The notes below the pieces were generated by a model. It saw nothing but the letters and a program-made list of their open reading frames with translations, did not search any database and was not told the DNA's origin. Shown here piece by piece: positions 54,670 to 63,581 of a stretch of 64,000 nt of DNA (the stretch's first letter is position 1; the number at the start of each line of letters is the position of its first letter). This DNA comes from Myxococcus stipitatus (GTDB lineage Bacteria; Myxococcota; Myxococcia; Myxococcales; Myxococcaceae): assembly GCF_021412625.1 (NCBI RefSeq), contig NZ_JAKCFI010000002.1, positions 620,001 through 684,000 of the forward strand, written 5' to 3'. Position numbers and translations under genes: made by a program.

Positions 54670-54697
54670 TTGCAGCCGGCATGAGGGCCCCTAGTTT
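54670..54697 (+). promoter_or_regulatory. Possible sigma-70 promoter of the YceI gene
   Basis: TTGCAG (54670-54675) and TAGTTT (54692-54697) with 16-nt spacing lie just 6 nt before the YceI ATG. No ribosome site is visible between them, so the transcript would be leaderless. Motif matches are moderate. Confidence 0.35.
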
Positions 54698-54703
54698 TTC
54701 TTC

Positions 54704-55342
54704 ATGACACTGCGCGAATCGGGACGGTGGGGGGTGTTTCTGACCGTGGTGCTCCTGGCACTGACGGCCCAGGCAGCCGAGCCACGCGTCTATCACCTGG
54801 TCGCAAACGAGAGCTCCGTCCGGCTCCATATCGGCAAGAGCGGCATGCTCAAGACCTTCGGGCACGAGCACGAGGTGGTCGCCCCGGCCTTCTCCGGGCA
54901 GGTCACCCTGGACGAGGCAGACCTGGCGCGAAGCCATGTCTCCGCGACCTTCGAGAGCCGCGAACTCCGGGTCCTACCGGACAATGAGCCCGCCAAGGAC
55001 GTCCCGAAGGTGCAGGAGACGATGCTGGGGCCCCAGGTGCTCGACTCCGGACGCTATCCCGACATCCGCTTCACCTCGACGCGGTGCGAGGCCAGACAGA
55101 CGGGGCCGGGCACCTATGAAGTCCAGCTCGATGGGCAGTTGGAGCTGCACGGGACCGTGAGGCCCGTGAGCCTCCCGCTGCATGTCGAGCTCTCGCAGGA
55201 CCGCCTGGTCGCCCGAGGGGGCACCACGATTCGGCAGACGGACTACGGCATCACCCCGGTGAGCGCGGGAGGCGGGAGCGTCAAGGTGAAGAACGAGGTC
55301 CCGATTCAGTTCATGTTCGTGGGGCGCACCGGGTCCCGGTGA
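54704..55342 (+). CDS. YceI-family periplasmic protein
   Basis: The 212-residue protein has a Sec signal (GVFLTVVLLALTAQAAE) and the YceI lipocalin-like domain: SSVRLHIGKSGMLKTFGHEH, then VSATFESRELRV, DSGRYPDIRFTST and LELHGTVRPVSLPLHV. YceI proteins bind hydrophobic ligands such as isoprenoid quinones. A GHEHEV segment near residue 52 is typical of this subgroup. No other pathway genes are adjacent. Confidence 0.9.
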   Translation: MTLRESGRWGVFLTVVLLALTAQAAEPRVYHLVANESSVRLHIGKSGMLKTFGHEHEVVAPAFSGQVTLDEADLARSHVSATFESRELRVLPDNEPAKDVPKVQETMLGPQVLDSGRYPDIRFTSTRCEARQTGPGTYEVQLDGQLELHGTVRPVSLPLHVELSQDRLVARGGTTIRQTDYGITPVSAGGGSVKVKNEVPIQFMFVGRTGSR

Positions 55343-55369
55343 GCCCCTGGCTCGAGTGAGCGGGGCGAC

Positions 55370-55840
55370 TCAGTTGTTCGGCGCGCCCGAGGTGATCCAC
55401 GAAGAAATCATGTCGACCTCGGCCTGCGAGAGCGGGGGTAGGCCGAATGGCATCTTGGCGCCGCACGGTGCCGGGTCCACCAGGCTGACCTTCAAGAACA
55501 TGATGCTCGAAGCGGGCATGCCGGGCACCACCCGGGTCCCGACGCCGGCGCACCCGACCCCCGCCGTGGGAGCATTGACCAGGTTGGTGAACGCGGCCGC
55601 CTGCGTGGTCATGTCGAGCATGCCCTGCGTGATGCCGATGCCGCCCGGAGTCGTGTGACAGGGCGTGCAGCGGTTCGCAATCACCGTGGTGTAGACCTGG
55701 GTGAACGTCGCCGGATCCGCCGGAGCAGGGTCGTTCGGCAGCCCGCTGTTCCCTCCGGTCGTCTTGTCGCTGCATCCGGTGGCGAGACTCCCCATCGACA
55801 GGATGACTCCCGTGATGAGCGACAGCCTTTTCATCCTCAT
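55370..55840 (-). CDS. CxxCH lipoprotein (cytochrome-c-like)
   Basis: The 156-residue product has a lipoprotein signal (SMGSLATGC, Cys23) and one haem c motif CTPCH at 58-62, followed by a small domain ending LSQAEVDMISSWITSGAPNN, where a Met in MPFGLPP may be the axial ligand. This arrangement is common in myxobacterial and planctomycete cytochrome-like lipoproteins. ATG 55840 follows GGAAGAGG; ATG 55834 is also possible. Confidence 0.8.
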   Translation of the reverse strand: MRMKRLSLITGVILSMGSLATGCSDKTTGGNSGLPNDPAPADPATFTQVYTTVIANRCTPCHTTPGGIGITQGMLDMTTQAAAFTNLVNAPTAGVGCAGVGTRVVPGMPASSIMFLKVSLVDPAPCGAKMPFGLPPLSQAEVDMISSWITSGAPNN

Positions 55841-56230
55841 GACGCCTCTTCCTTCTTTGTTCGAGCCCTCGCACGGCTCGGAAGGTCCTGAGAGTGGTGC
55901 CCCCATCGCCACCGCGCACCCGCCCGGGAATGCGATGTCCGTCTGGGGAATGAACGCGGACGTCACCCAACTCGACCCACCGGATGGCAGGCGGCGTCGA
56001 ACCGGATCGCCCCTCGCGAGCAGGAGGGTGTCCGAAAGCGGTGCCTGCCGCGCGTAGGTTGCGCGCCACCACACAGTTGCATCAGGTCGCCCCGCCTCGT
56101 GCGCGGCGGGCTCCGCAATATCCAGGCGCGGGTCCACCCTCCGCGCGGAATGCTCGTCCACTCGCGCTGAAGGCTGGCGAGGATGCCCAGCCAGGACATG
56201 AGACCCGGGGAAGAGGTCGTGCGAGAACCC
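55841..56230. other. Divergent intergenic region
   Basis: 390 bp between the CxxCH lipoprotein and the outer-membrane protein gene. No additional gene or RNA is supported. Upstream in-frame ATGs at 56183 and 56198 could extend the outer-membrane protein. Confidence 0.35.
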
Positions 56231-57166
56231 ATGCCCAACGATGTGTCTCAGCGCCCGTCCACGGCGTTGCCGCGGCTGCTCGTGTTGGCCGCCCTCGTCA
56301 TGCCCGTGTCCACCGCCCTGGCGGCTGAAACGCTCGACGCAACGGAGCGCATCTCCTTCAATCGTCCGGAGTCCTGGGCGATGAAGTACTTCACGTCCGT
56401 GTCGCTGCTGACCAGCCTGGGCACGCCTCGCCCCTCGGACTGGGGCACCCTGAGTCTGGGACTCGAGGCGGGGTGGATTCCGTCGCTGAGCGCCACCGAG
56501 CGCACCGTCGGCTTCAACGGCGTCAAGGAAGAGGACCTCAACAAGCTCCCCGCGTTCGGCAGGGTGCGACTCGCGTTGGGACTCCCGCTGCGGCTCTCGT
56601 TGACCCTGGCCTACGTGCCCCCGATTCCCATCAACGGCGTGAAGTCCAATATCTTCTCGTTCGCGGTGGGCCGCCCGTTCTCACCGCTCCCGCACCTGAC
56701 GCTTGGTGTCTCGGCCAACGGTCAGGTCGGCTCGGTCAAGGGCGACTTCGTCTGTCCCGAATCCGAGGTTCGCGCCGGACAGGATCCCCAGCGCAACCCG
56801 TTCGACTGCACCGAGAAGTCGCGCGACTGGGTGAAGATGAACTACGTGGGGGTCGAGGTGAGCGGGGCCTATCGCATCCCTGGCGCCTACGGACTCACAC
56901 CCTTCGCCACGCTCGCGTTCACCTACATGAACCTCGCCTTCCACGTGAACGCGCGCTACGGCGGCATCGAGGACCATACGAAGTTGAAGACGGATGGGGT
57001 GACGTTCTCCGGGACCGCGGGCCTGCTGTACCCCATCACCTCCCGACTGGAGGTCAGCGGCTCGGCCTTCTACTCACCGCTGCGGGTGAAGCGGCCGCAG
57101 AACCCCTCCACCACGACCGACGGACTCTTCAACGTCCGCGCGATGCTCGCCTACCGATTCCTCTGA
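56231..57166 (+). CDS. Predicted outer-membrane beta-barrel protein
   Basis: The 311-residue protein has a signal peptide (PRLLVLAALVMPVSTALAAE) and alternating amphipathic strands ending in an aromatic/hydrophobic C-terminal strand (RAMLAYRFL, final Leu), typical of outer-membrane barrels. Two cysteines (in DFVCPESE and FDCTEKS) may form a loop disulphide. No transporter family was recognised. Starts at 56183 and 56198 are alternatives; 56183 has a GCGAGG site but an unusual long N-terminus before the signal. Confidence 0.7.
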   Translation: MPNDVSQRPSTALPRLLVLAALVMPVSTALAAETLDATERISFNRPESWAMKYFTSVSLLTSLGTPRPSDWGTLSLGLEAGWIPSLSATERTVGFNGVKEEDLNKLPAFGRVRLALGLPLRLSLTLAYVPPIPINGVKSNIFSFAVGRPFSPLPHLTLGVSANGQVGSVKGDFVCPESEVRAGQDPQRNPFDCTEKSRDWVKMNYVGVEVSGAYRIPGAYGLTPFATLAFTYMNLAFHVNARYGGIEDHTKLKTDGVTFSGTAGLLYPITSRLEVSGSAFYSPLRVKRPQNPSTTTDGLFNVRAMLAYRFL

Positions 57167-57518
57167 GTCAGGCGGAGGGAAGGCGGGTGACCGAGAGGGC
57201 TCCGTGGCCACCCGGGCGTGGCTTCGGAGCGCGGCGTGCGGGTGCACGGATTCGCGCGGGTGCGCTGCGAGAGTCGTCAGGACGAACTGCTCGTCGCCTT
57301 CTCGTGCAAGAGGCGAGGGAGGGGCCACCGGCCGGGAGCATCGCTCGGGCGGCCCCGTCAGCGGCCCTCCTCGGCCCCTCTGCACCCTCCCTCCCCCTCA
57401 ACAGGGCCGCCATCCCCAGCGTGTGGCTCTGCCGCCTGCTGTAGGCCTGACGCCTTCACCGCCGTGGGGCTGGCGGCCCGATATATCAGTCTGATATATC
57501 TGGGTGGAGGAGGCAGTC
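57167..57518. other. Intergenic region upstream of the PadR gene
   Basis: About 350 bp with no supported gene. The right end holds the palindromic operator (57480-57500) and the GGAGGAGG ribosome site of the PadR gene. Confidence 0.5.
57480..57500 (+). promoter_or_regulatory. Perfect 21-bp palindromic operator of the PadR gene
   Basis: GATATATCAG-T-CTGATATATC is a perfect inverted repeat with 10-bp arms. It lies 18 nt before the PadR start, AT-rich against a GC-rich background. PadR regulators commonly repress their own genes through palindromes of this ATAT type, so this is the likely binding site. The arms also contain TATATC, which may serve as the -10. Confidence 0.8.
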
Positions 57519-58109
57519 ATGGCGCGGGAGAGCACCTGTCGGTTCGCCATCCTGGGGATGCTGTGCCGGAGGCCGATGAGTGGGTACGACCTGCGAAGCG
57601 CCATCGAGCAGTCGGTGGGGCACTTCTGGCAGGAGAGCTACGGCAACCTGTACCCGACTCTGGCGCGGATGGCGGAGGAGCGGCTGGTGGAGCTCGACCC
57701 GGAGGAGTGCTCGTCGGGCGAACGGGTCCGGAAGGTGTACCGCGTGACAGCAGCGGGGCGGACGGCGCTCGCGGAATGGCTGAGGCGGCCGGTGCTCCCC
57801 CACGTCGAGCGCAACGAGCTGTTGCTCAAGCTCTTCTTCGGGGCCCAGGTGGGACCCGAGGACTCCCTGGCGCAGGTGGAGCGCAGCCGCGCCGAGGCGG
57901 AAGCGCTGCTGGCGGCGCTGCGCCTCATCGACGAGGAGGTCCGCCCTGCCCGGAAAGACGACCCGGAGTTCGCCTACCAGCACCTGTCGATTCGCGCGGG
58001 ACTGATCGGGCTGGAGGCGCACCTGCGCTGGTGTGACGAGGCGCGCGAGGCGCTCGAGCGGCTGAAGCCGACGACGGGTTCGGCGAAGAAGAAGGGGGGA
58101 GCGCGATGA
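57519..58109 (+). CDS. PadR-family transcriptional regulator
   Basis: The 196-residue protein has the PadR winged helix in residues 1-85 (CRFAILGMLCRRPMSGYDL, then YPTLARMAEERLVEL and VYRVTAAGRTALAEW) and a C-terminal dimerising helix domain of the Vir type. PadR proteins usually repress stress- or drug-responsive genes. ATG 57519 has GGAGGAGG upstream. Its stop overlaps the acyltransferase start by 4 nt (ATGA), so the two are coupled. Confidence 0.92.
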   Translation: MARESTCRFAILGMLCRRPMSGYDLRSAIEQSVGHFWQESYGNLYPTLARMAEERLVELDPEECSSGERVRKVYRVTAAGRTALAEWLRRPVLPHVERNELLLKLFFGAQVGPEDSLAQVERSRAEAEALLAALRLIDEEVRPARKDDPEFAYQHLSIRAGLIGLEAHLRWCDEAREALERLKPTTGSAKKKGGAR

Positions 58110-59689
58110 GCGGTCATGCGGACGCGGGAGCGGGGCGTCTGTCCACGCTCATGCCGTGGCTCGCCCTGGGTGTCGGGGCTGCGCTGGTGCTGTTGCTGAA
58201 CACGGAGTGGGCGGTGCTGCCCGGCTGGCTGATGGGCGCTGTGTTCCTCTACTTCTCCCGGCGGCAGCGGCCCGCGGTGGGCTTCGTGGGGCTCCTGGTG
58301 GTCAACACCGTCGCCGCGGGCGTGGCGAACCTGGGGGTGTTCCCGGGCTCCGCCGCGAGCGCCTTCGGCATGGCCCTGGGGGGCGCGGTGGTCGTCGCGG
58401 GGCTGTACCTGGCGGACCGGCTCGTCGTGAGGCCGCGCGGCTCCTTCGCGGGGACGCTCTTCCTGCCGGCGGCGACGGCGGGCCTGGAGCTCTTCAGCAG
58501 CATGGGCAACCCGTTCGGCACCTGGGGCGTGCTGGCCTACACCCAGGCAAAGGTGTCGGTGCTGGTGCAGTGGGTGTCGGTGACGGGGTTGTGGGGCCTG
58601 ACGTTCGTCCTGGTGTGGTTCGCCACCGTGGCCAACTGGGCGTTCGAGCACCGGGACACAGGGCGCCGCGTCCTGCCCGGAGTGGCGGTGTACGCGGCGG
58701 TCCTGGTGGCCATCCTCGGCTTCGGAGCGCTGCGGCTCGCGGGGGCGGGGAGGGTGGGCGAGTCCGTCCGCGTGGCCGGCATCACGGTGGCGGGGGATGT
58801 GGCCACGGGCCGCGAGGCGGGGCTGTCCCGGCTGATGAAGGGCGAGGCCTTCGCCGATGAGGACTGGCGCGCCTTCGCCGAGGCCTCGCGCGCGGTGAAC
58901 GAGGAGCTGCTGCGCCTGTCGGAGCAGGAGGCCGCGAAGGGGGCGAAGCTCCTCCTCTGGTCCGAGGGCAACGCGGTGGTGCTGGCCCCGGAGCTGGAGG
59001 CGCTCATCGCGCGGGGGAGCACGCTGGCGCGCGAGCGGGGCGTGTGGCTGGGCATGTCGGTGGCGAGCATGGCGCCCGAGGCGGAGCGGATGCTGCGCAA
59101 CGAGCTCATCCTGGTGGGACCGGATGGCGCGGTGGCCTGGCGCTACGTCAAGGCCCGGCCGGTGCCGGGCTGGGAGGCGGAGCACTCCATTCCGGGCAGC
59201 GCGGAGCCGGCGGTGAGCCAGGCCCCCGGCGTGGGAGTCCTGGGGGGCGCCATCTGCTTCGACGGAGACTTCCCTGCGGTGTTCGCCAGCACCGCGGAGC
59301 GAGGGCTCGAACTGCTCCTGCTGCCGTCGAGCGACTGGAAGGGCATCAGCCCGCTGCACACGCGGCAGGCCGTGTTCCGCGCGGTGGAGCAGGGCTTCAG
59401 CATGGTGCGGCAGGTGAACCAGGGGCTGTCCGTGGCGGTGGACGGCTACGGGCGCGTGTATGGCGAACTGGACCATTTCACGGCGGAGGAGCGCGTGATG
59501 CGCGCGGAGCTGCCGGTGGGCCGGGTGCCCACGCTCTATGCGCGCATCGGAGACTCGGTGGGACTGCTCTCCGGGCTGGTCGCATTGGGATGGGTGCTCC
59601 AGCCCTCCATTCGCGGGCTCGTCGCGCGGCGGCGAAGCGCGGTCAGGGCCAGCCGCATGGATGTCCAGGGGCGGTTGAACTCTCTTTGA
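58106..59689 (+). CDS. Apolipoprotein N-acyltransferase (Lnt)-like membrane enzyme
   Basis: The 527-residue protein has about seven N-terminal membrane segments, then a nitrilase-fold domain with catalytic-type Glu (E287 in LLWSEGNAVV), Lys (K349 in YVKARPVPGW) and Cys (C384 in GGAICFDGDF), the Glu-Lys-Cys triad of Lnt. A last membrane helix follows. Lnt adds the third acyl chain to lipoproteins. As the window encodes several lipoproteins but this copy sits under PadR control, it may be a specialised or conditional paralogue. Identity as the housekeeping Lnt cannot be judged here. Confidence 0.85.
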   Translation: MSGHADAGAGRLSTLMPWLALGVGAALVLLLNTEWAVLPGWLMGAVFLYFSRRQRPAVGFVGLLVVNTVAAGVANLGVFPGSAASAFGMALGGAVVVAGLYLADRLVVRPRGSFAGTLFLPAATAGLELFSSMGNPFGTWGVLAYTQAKVSVLVQWVSVTGLWGLTFVLVWFATVANWAFEHRDTGRRVLPGVAVYAAVLVAILGFGALRLAGAGRVGESVRVAGITVAGDVATGREAGLSRLMKGEAFADEDWRAFAEASRAVNEELLRLSEQEAAKGAKLLLWSEGNAVVLAPELEALIARGSTLARERGVWLGMSVASMAPEAERMLRNELILVGPDGAVAWRYVKARPVPGWEAEHSIPGSAEPAVSQAPGVGVLGGAICFDGDFPAVFASTAERGLELLLLPSSDWKGISPLHTRQAVFRAVEQGFSMVRQVNQGLSVAVDGYGRVYGELDHFTAEERVMRAELPVGRVPTLYARIGDSVGLLSGLVALGWVLQPSIRGLVARRRSAVRASRMDVQGRLNSL

Positions 59690-59800
59690 AAGGAGGAACT
59701 CACGGTTTTCGCTGCATTGGTTTCCCCTCGTCTGCTCATTCGAACCGAGCCGGCCAGTCCGGCCCAATGACTGTCACCCAACGTCACACACACCGATCCC

Positions 59801-60304
59801 ATGAACCGTACCTTCCTCGCCGTAACGCTCGCGCTGTTCCCCCTGATGTTGGCCTGCCAGCCGGAAATCGATGCCCAGAATCCGGAGGCGGCCAGCGCGC
59901 TGGAGCAGAGGAGCGGCACCCCCGTCGACACCCACCGCGACGCGCTGACCGGGACACCCTTCGTCACCCTGGAGGCGGTCGAAACCGCGCGGTATGAAGA
60001 CCCCTATTATGTCCACGTGGAAACGGCCTACTACGCCACCTTCTGGGCCGACCGCGCGCGCAGCATTCCCGTCAATCTGAGCTCCGCCATCCAGCTGAAC
60101 TATCAATCCACGTTCTACAACTACAAGTACAACCAGGTGATGCGGAGCAACCTCAGCACCACCCTGCAGGCTGGCGGTCACAGCTATTACATCGGGAGTG
60201 GCATCTATGAGTGCGACTACGATGCGAATGGCAACATCGATCACCGCTGCGATGAGACCTCTCTGACCCTCAGGACTGGCGTCGGCTACGACGGGAGTTG
60301 GTAA
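59801..60304 (+). CDS. Small lipoprotein
   Basis: The 167-residue product has a clear lipobox (LMLAC, Cys19). The mature part is polar and rich in Tyr/Asn. Two late cysteines (IYECDYDANGNIDHRC) flank a D-x-D-x-N-x-D-like segment that could bind calcium. No family is recognised. No ribosome site is obvious. Confidence 0.65.
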   Translation: MNRTFLAVTLALFPLMLACQPEIDAQNPEAASALEQRSGTPVDTHRDALTGTPFVTLEAVETARYEDPYYVHVETAYYATFWADRARSIPVNLSSAIQLNYQSTFYNYKYNQVMRSNLSTTLQAGGHSYYIGSGIYECDYDANGNIDHRCDETSLTLRTGVGYDGSW

Positions 60305-60722
60305 TCGCCGACGAAGCAAGCAGTTGGCCGCACATGGCCATGCGCGGCGAGGCGGTCAATCCAATGACCGCCTCGTCCCGCGTGTGAAGCGAGCCCTGGG
60401 CTGACGCTCCAGCAGTGTTCGCCAGCCATCACTCAGCGGACACACCCTCGAGGATTCATCCCATCGCCGTTGGATTCACGTCGCGTGGGTTTGCCATTGG
60501 GGGGATTCGCTTGCACCAGAGCTCCCTGCGCGTGTGCCCGGGCAGCCCATCTGAGTTCAGACGAGCGGTGCAGCCGCTTCATCGTCGGGTGTGGCGCGCG
60601 GGCCGCAAGCTGTAGGGGACACCCCCCGTGGCGCCAAGGCTCAGGAGTTGAGAAACGTCCCCTGCGCACAGGGAGCGCCCGCGCGAGCGCCCCATGGCAT
60701 GTGACTTGCGAAGGGGCCGCTG
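60305..60722. other. Intergenic region with a hairpin
   Basis: 418 bp without a supported gene. A perfect 11-bp stem (60348-60358 with 60365-60375, 6-nt loop) lies about 44 nt after the lipoprotein stop and is a possible terminator, although there is no U-tract. The rest shows no clear feature. Confidence 0.5.
60348..60375 (+). terminator. Possible terminator hairpin
   Basis: CGAGGCGGTCA and TGACCGCCTCG, a perfect 11-bp inverted repeat with a 6-nt loop, sits after the small lipoprotein gene. There is no U-tract. Confidence 0.45.
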
Positions 60723-62570
60723 ATGCCCCACCGAAAGCTCCCCCCTCCAGGGCTGGCAGCCGCGCGAGACGCGTGCGCGCCGCTGTGGCTCCTACCGTTC
60801 CTCTTCTGGCTGGGCTGCTCCGGCAGTAGCTCGCTTCCAGGGTCGACTCCGAATGGCGAGGACGCCGGCTGCGTCGAGCCCCCGCCCGGGGATGGCTCCG
60901 ACGCGGGTGTGCCGGCCGACGTGCTCATCCCCAGCCGCCTGCTGCGGCGAAGCGCGCTGGCGCTGCGGGGCGAGCCTCCGACGGACGCGGAGTACGCCGC
61001 GCTGGAGGCCGCCGGGGACGAGGCGGCGCAGCGCGCCTACGTCTCGGCCTTCGTGGACCGGACGCTCCAGGAGCCCACCTTCTATCGGACGCTGTTCGAG
61101 ACCGCGCGCGACTGGTTCAACATCCCGCCCGTGGGGCCGTCGGCGGATCCACCGGAGTATGGCCTGCAGCAGCAGCGCTCCATCGTCCGGTGCCCGGACG
61201 GCACCCCGAAGGCCGGAGCGTGGAAGTACTTCCGCGACGACAAGGATGCCTGTCAGGGCCTGAAGCCGGATGGCACACCCGCGGAGGAGCGCTCCCTCGA
61301 GGCCTGGTGGGCCCCGGGCGCGACGACGGTGCTGGTGGGCTTCGCGGCGAGCGTGTCGCCCACGGGGCAGACCTACGACGCGAGCGGCTTCCCGGTGACG
61401 GTGACCTGCGCCACCGTGGGCCCCATCGCGAACTGTGGCTGCGGGCCCGCCGCCGTGCGCTGCCACGCCGACACGGGGAGCTATCCGGGCTGGGAGGACT
61501 ACGGGCTTCACAATCCTCAAGGGCAGCGGCGGCTCGTCGCCGAGGAGCCCGCCCGGCTGTTCGCGCACCTCGGCTGGCACGACCGGCCGATGACGGACCT
61601 CATCCTCGGCAACTACTCCGTGGGGCCCACGCGCCTGCAGGCCGCCTACGTCATGCAGGGCCTCGCCGGCGAGTTGACGTACCTGCTCGAGGACGACTCC
61701 TGGTGGAGACCGTCGCGCTTCGCCAGCGCGCCGGTCGACCCCGACCACCGCCAGGGCGACCCGACGGCCTGGCGAGAGTTCTCCGTCGCGGCCCGCAGCC
61801 CCTTCTTCCTGGAGGAGCGAGACTACCGATACGACCCGCGCACGCAGTCCACGGCCATGAAGGGCATCCCCGCCGCGGGCATGCTCACCAGCCTCGGCTT
61901 CCTCGGCGCCTACCCCCGCGAGCGCGTGCGCGGCGCGCGGGCGCTGGAGATGCTGGCCTGCGAGGAGCTCTCCCCGCCGCAGGGACAGGAGTTCAACGAG
62001 TACAAGCGGGACCCGGGCACGGAGGGGACCTGCCAGCACTGCCACCGCCGGGTGGACCCCGCGGCCATCCACTTCAAGCGCTTCGCGAAGATGGGGCACG
62101 GCTTCGAGGGCCATGGCGCGACCTACCCGATGCCGGGTGTGGGCAAGGTGTGGCATTGGCCCGCGCGGTGGCGCACCGGCGAGTACCCCTATCACTCGGA
62201 CCCGTTCAGCCACTGGAACCGCTGGTACATGCCGGACACGCTGCTGACGCCCGTCACGCAGGCCCAGGCCGAGGCGAATCCGGAGGCCGTCTTCATCGAC
62301 TTCCTCCCGGCGGAGCAGAACCTGCTGGGCCAGGTGAGTGACGGGACGGTGGGGCCGCTGGGCTTCGCCAAGCTCATCGTCGCCTCGGGCTCGTTCGACC
62401 GGTGTGTCGTACGGCACCTGCACGCGCAGGTGATGGGACGGGACATCGACCCGGCGAAGGAGGCGGGCTACCTGGAGGACCAGGTGGCGCGCTTCATCTC
62501 CGGGGGACGCAAGGCCCGCCCATACATCAAGGCACTCACGCAGTCGGACCTCTTCCAGAGGGGGCGCTGA
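60723..62570 (+). CDS. DUF1588/DUF1592-like haem lipoprotein
   Basis: The 615-residue product has an N-terminal hydrophobic signal with Cys near residue 32. The middle has SLGFLGAYPRERVRGARALE followed by EELSPPQGQEFNEY, resembling DUF1588. A haem motif CQHCH lies at 437-441, in GTCQHCHRRVDPAAIHF. The C-terminus has SFDRCVVRHLHAQVMG, resembling DUF1585. Such proteins occur in planctomycetes and myxobacteria in clusters with DUF1501 (Tat) proteins, as here. Function is unknown; a role in envelope redox or large-substrate breakdown has been suggested. An AAGGGG site precedes the ATG. Confidence 0.75.
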   Translation: MPHRKLPPPGLAAARDACAPLWLLPFLFWLGCSGSSSLPGSTPNGEDAGCVEPPPGDGSDAGVPADVLIPSRLLRRSALALRGEPPTDAEYAALEAAGDEAAQRAYVSAFVDRTLQEPTFYRTLFETARDWFNIPPVGPSADPPEYGLQQQRSIVRCPDGTPKAGAWKYFRDDKDACQGLKPDGTPAEERSLEAWWAPGATTVLVGFAASVSPTGQTYDASGFPVTVTCATVGPIANCGCGPAAVRCHADTGSYPGWEDYGLHNPQGQRRLVAEEPARLFAHLGWHDRPMTDLILGNYSVGPTRLQAAYVMQGLAGELTYLLEDDSWWRPSRFASAPVDPDHRQGDPTAWREFSVAARSPFFLEERDYRYDPRTQSTAMKGIPAAGMLTSLGFLGAYPRERVRGARALEMLACEELSPPQGQEFNEYKRDPGTEGTCQHCHRRVDPAAIHFKRFAKMGHGFEGHGATYPMPGVGKVWHWPARWRTGEYPYHSDPFSHWNRWYMPDTLLTPVTQAQAEANPEAVFIDFLPAEQNLLGQVSDGTVGPLGFAKLIVASGSFDRCVVRHLHAQVMGRDIDPAKEAGYLEDQVARFISGGRKARPYIKALTQSDLFQRGR

Positions 62571-62571
62571 C

Positions 62572-63573
62572 ATGAACCGCTACGCATGGCTCCTCGTACT
62601 CCCCTGGATGGCCGCCTGTCGCTCGGAGGTGACTCCGTCCACCACCCGCGCGCAGGAGCAGTCGGCCTGCGGCACGCCCGCGACCTCGGAGACCCTTCGC
62701 ATCATGGAGGGCCTCGAACCGCACTGCGAGGGCTGCCACGCGCAGGGCGCGCGCGGCTACTTCGCCTCGGTGGAGGCCTTCCAGGGCCTGCTCGTCGCGG
62801 ACGTGCGGCTGGTGAAGGCCGGCAGCCCCGACGAGAGCGAGCTGCTGCGGCTCCTGGAGGGCCGGGGCACCGGCGCCTTCAAGCAGATGCCCATCGGCCA
62901 GAAGACCTACGCGCAGCTCGTCTCGGAGGGCACCGCGAAGCTCTCCGTGGAGGCGGTGCGAGCCTGGATTCAAGGGCTCGGCACACAGCAGCGCGATGCC
63001 CGGCCGGACCGCGACGCCCCGCGCATCACCCGCATGAGCGCGGACCAGATGCAGCGCGCGCTCTACCAGCAGCTCGGGTTGGGGTACGACGACTTCTTCG
63101 TCAATGCGAAGGAGTTCGGCTTCGACATGGCGGAGTCCCGGGGCGAGGAGTACCTCCCGCTCCAGTCGCCGGACGCCATCCCCACCCCCCGGCAGTACAT
63201 CAGCGGCGAGCGCTACCATGGGCTGGGGGGAGGCTCGGTGATGAACCAGGTCTCCGCGGACCGGACCCCTTCGCCCACGCTGGCCCTGACGCTGACGCAG
63301 GTCTCCCAGCGCTGGTGCCGGAGGGCCCTGGCCAAGCAGGACAACACGGCGCTGTTCCCGAAGGGCGCGGCGCGCACGGCGGACCCGGCCGAGGTCAAGG
63401 CCACGCTGAAGCGCTGGTCGCTCCACTTCCTGGGAGAGCGCTTCACCGACGCGCAGGTGGACGAGTTGTACACGGACGTCTTCGTGCCGCTCGCGACGCC
63501 GACGGACACCGAGCCCGCCTTCGTGGGGGCCTGCTCGTACTTCATCCGCCACCCGCACTGGGTTTTCTACTGA
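62572..63573 (+). CDS. CxxCH lipoprotein of the DUF1588/DUF1501 cluster
   Basis: The 333-residue product has a lipobox (MAAC, Cys16) and a haem-type motif CEGCH at 52-56. The C-terminal part (TPSPTLALTLTQVSQRWCRRALAK, then FPKGAARTADPAEVKATLKRW) resembles the helical cytochrome-like partners found in these clusters. It starts 1 nt after the previous stop and is followed by the DUF1501-like gene 8 nt later, so the three genes form an operon. Confidence 0.7.
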   Translation: MNRYAWLLVLPWMAACRSEVTPSTTRAQEQSACGTPATSETLRIMEGLEPHCEGCHAQGARGYFASVEAFQGLLVADVRLVKAGSPDESELLRLLEGRGTGAFKQMPIGQKTYAQLVSEGTAKLSVEAVRAWIQGLGTQQRDARPDRDAPRITRMSADQMQRALYQQLGLGYDDFFVNAKEFGFDMAESRGEEYLPLQSPDAIPTPRQYISGERYHGLGGGSVMNQVSADRTPSPTLALTLTQVSQRWCRRALAKQDNTALFPKGAARTADPAEVKATLKRWSLHFLGERFTDAQVDELYTDVFVPLATPTDTEPAFVGACSYFIRHPHWVFY

Positions 63574-63581
63574 GGCCCGCC

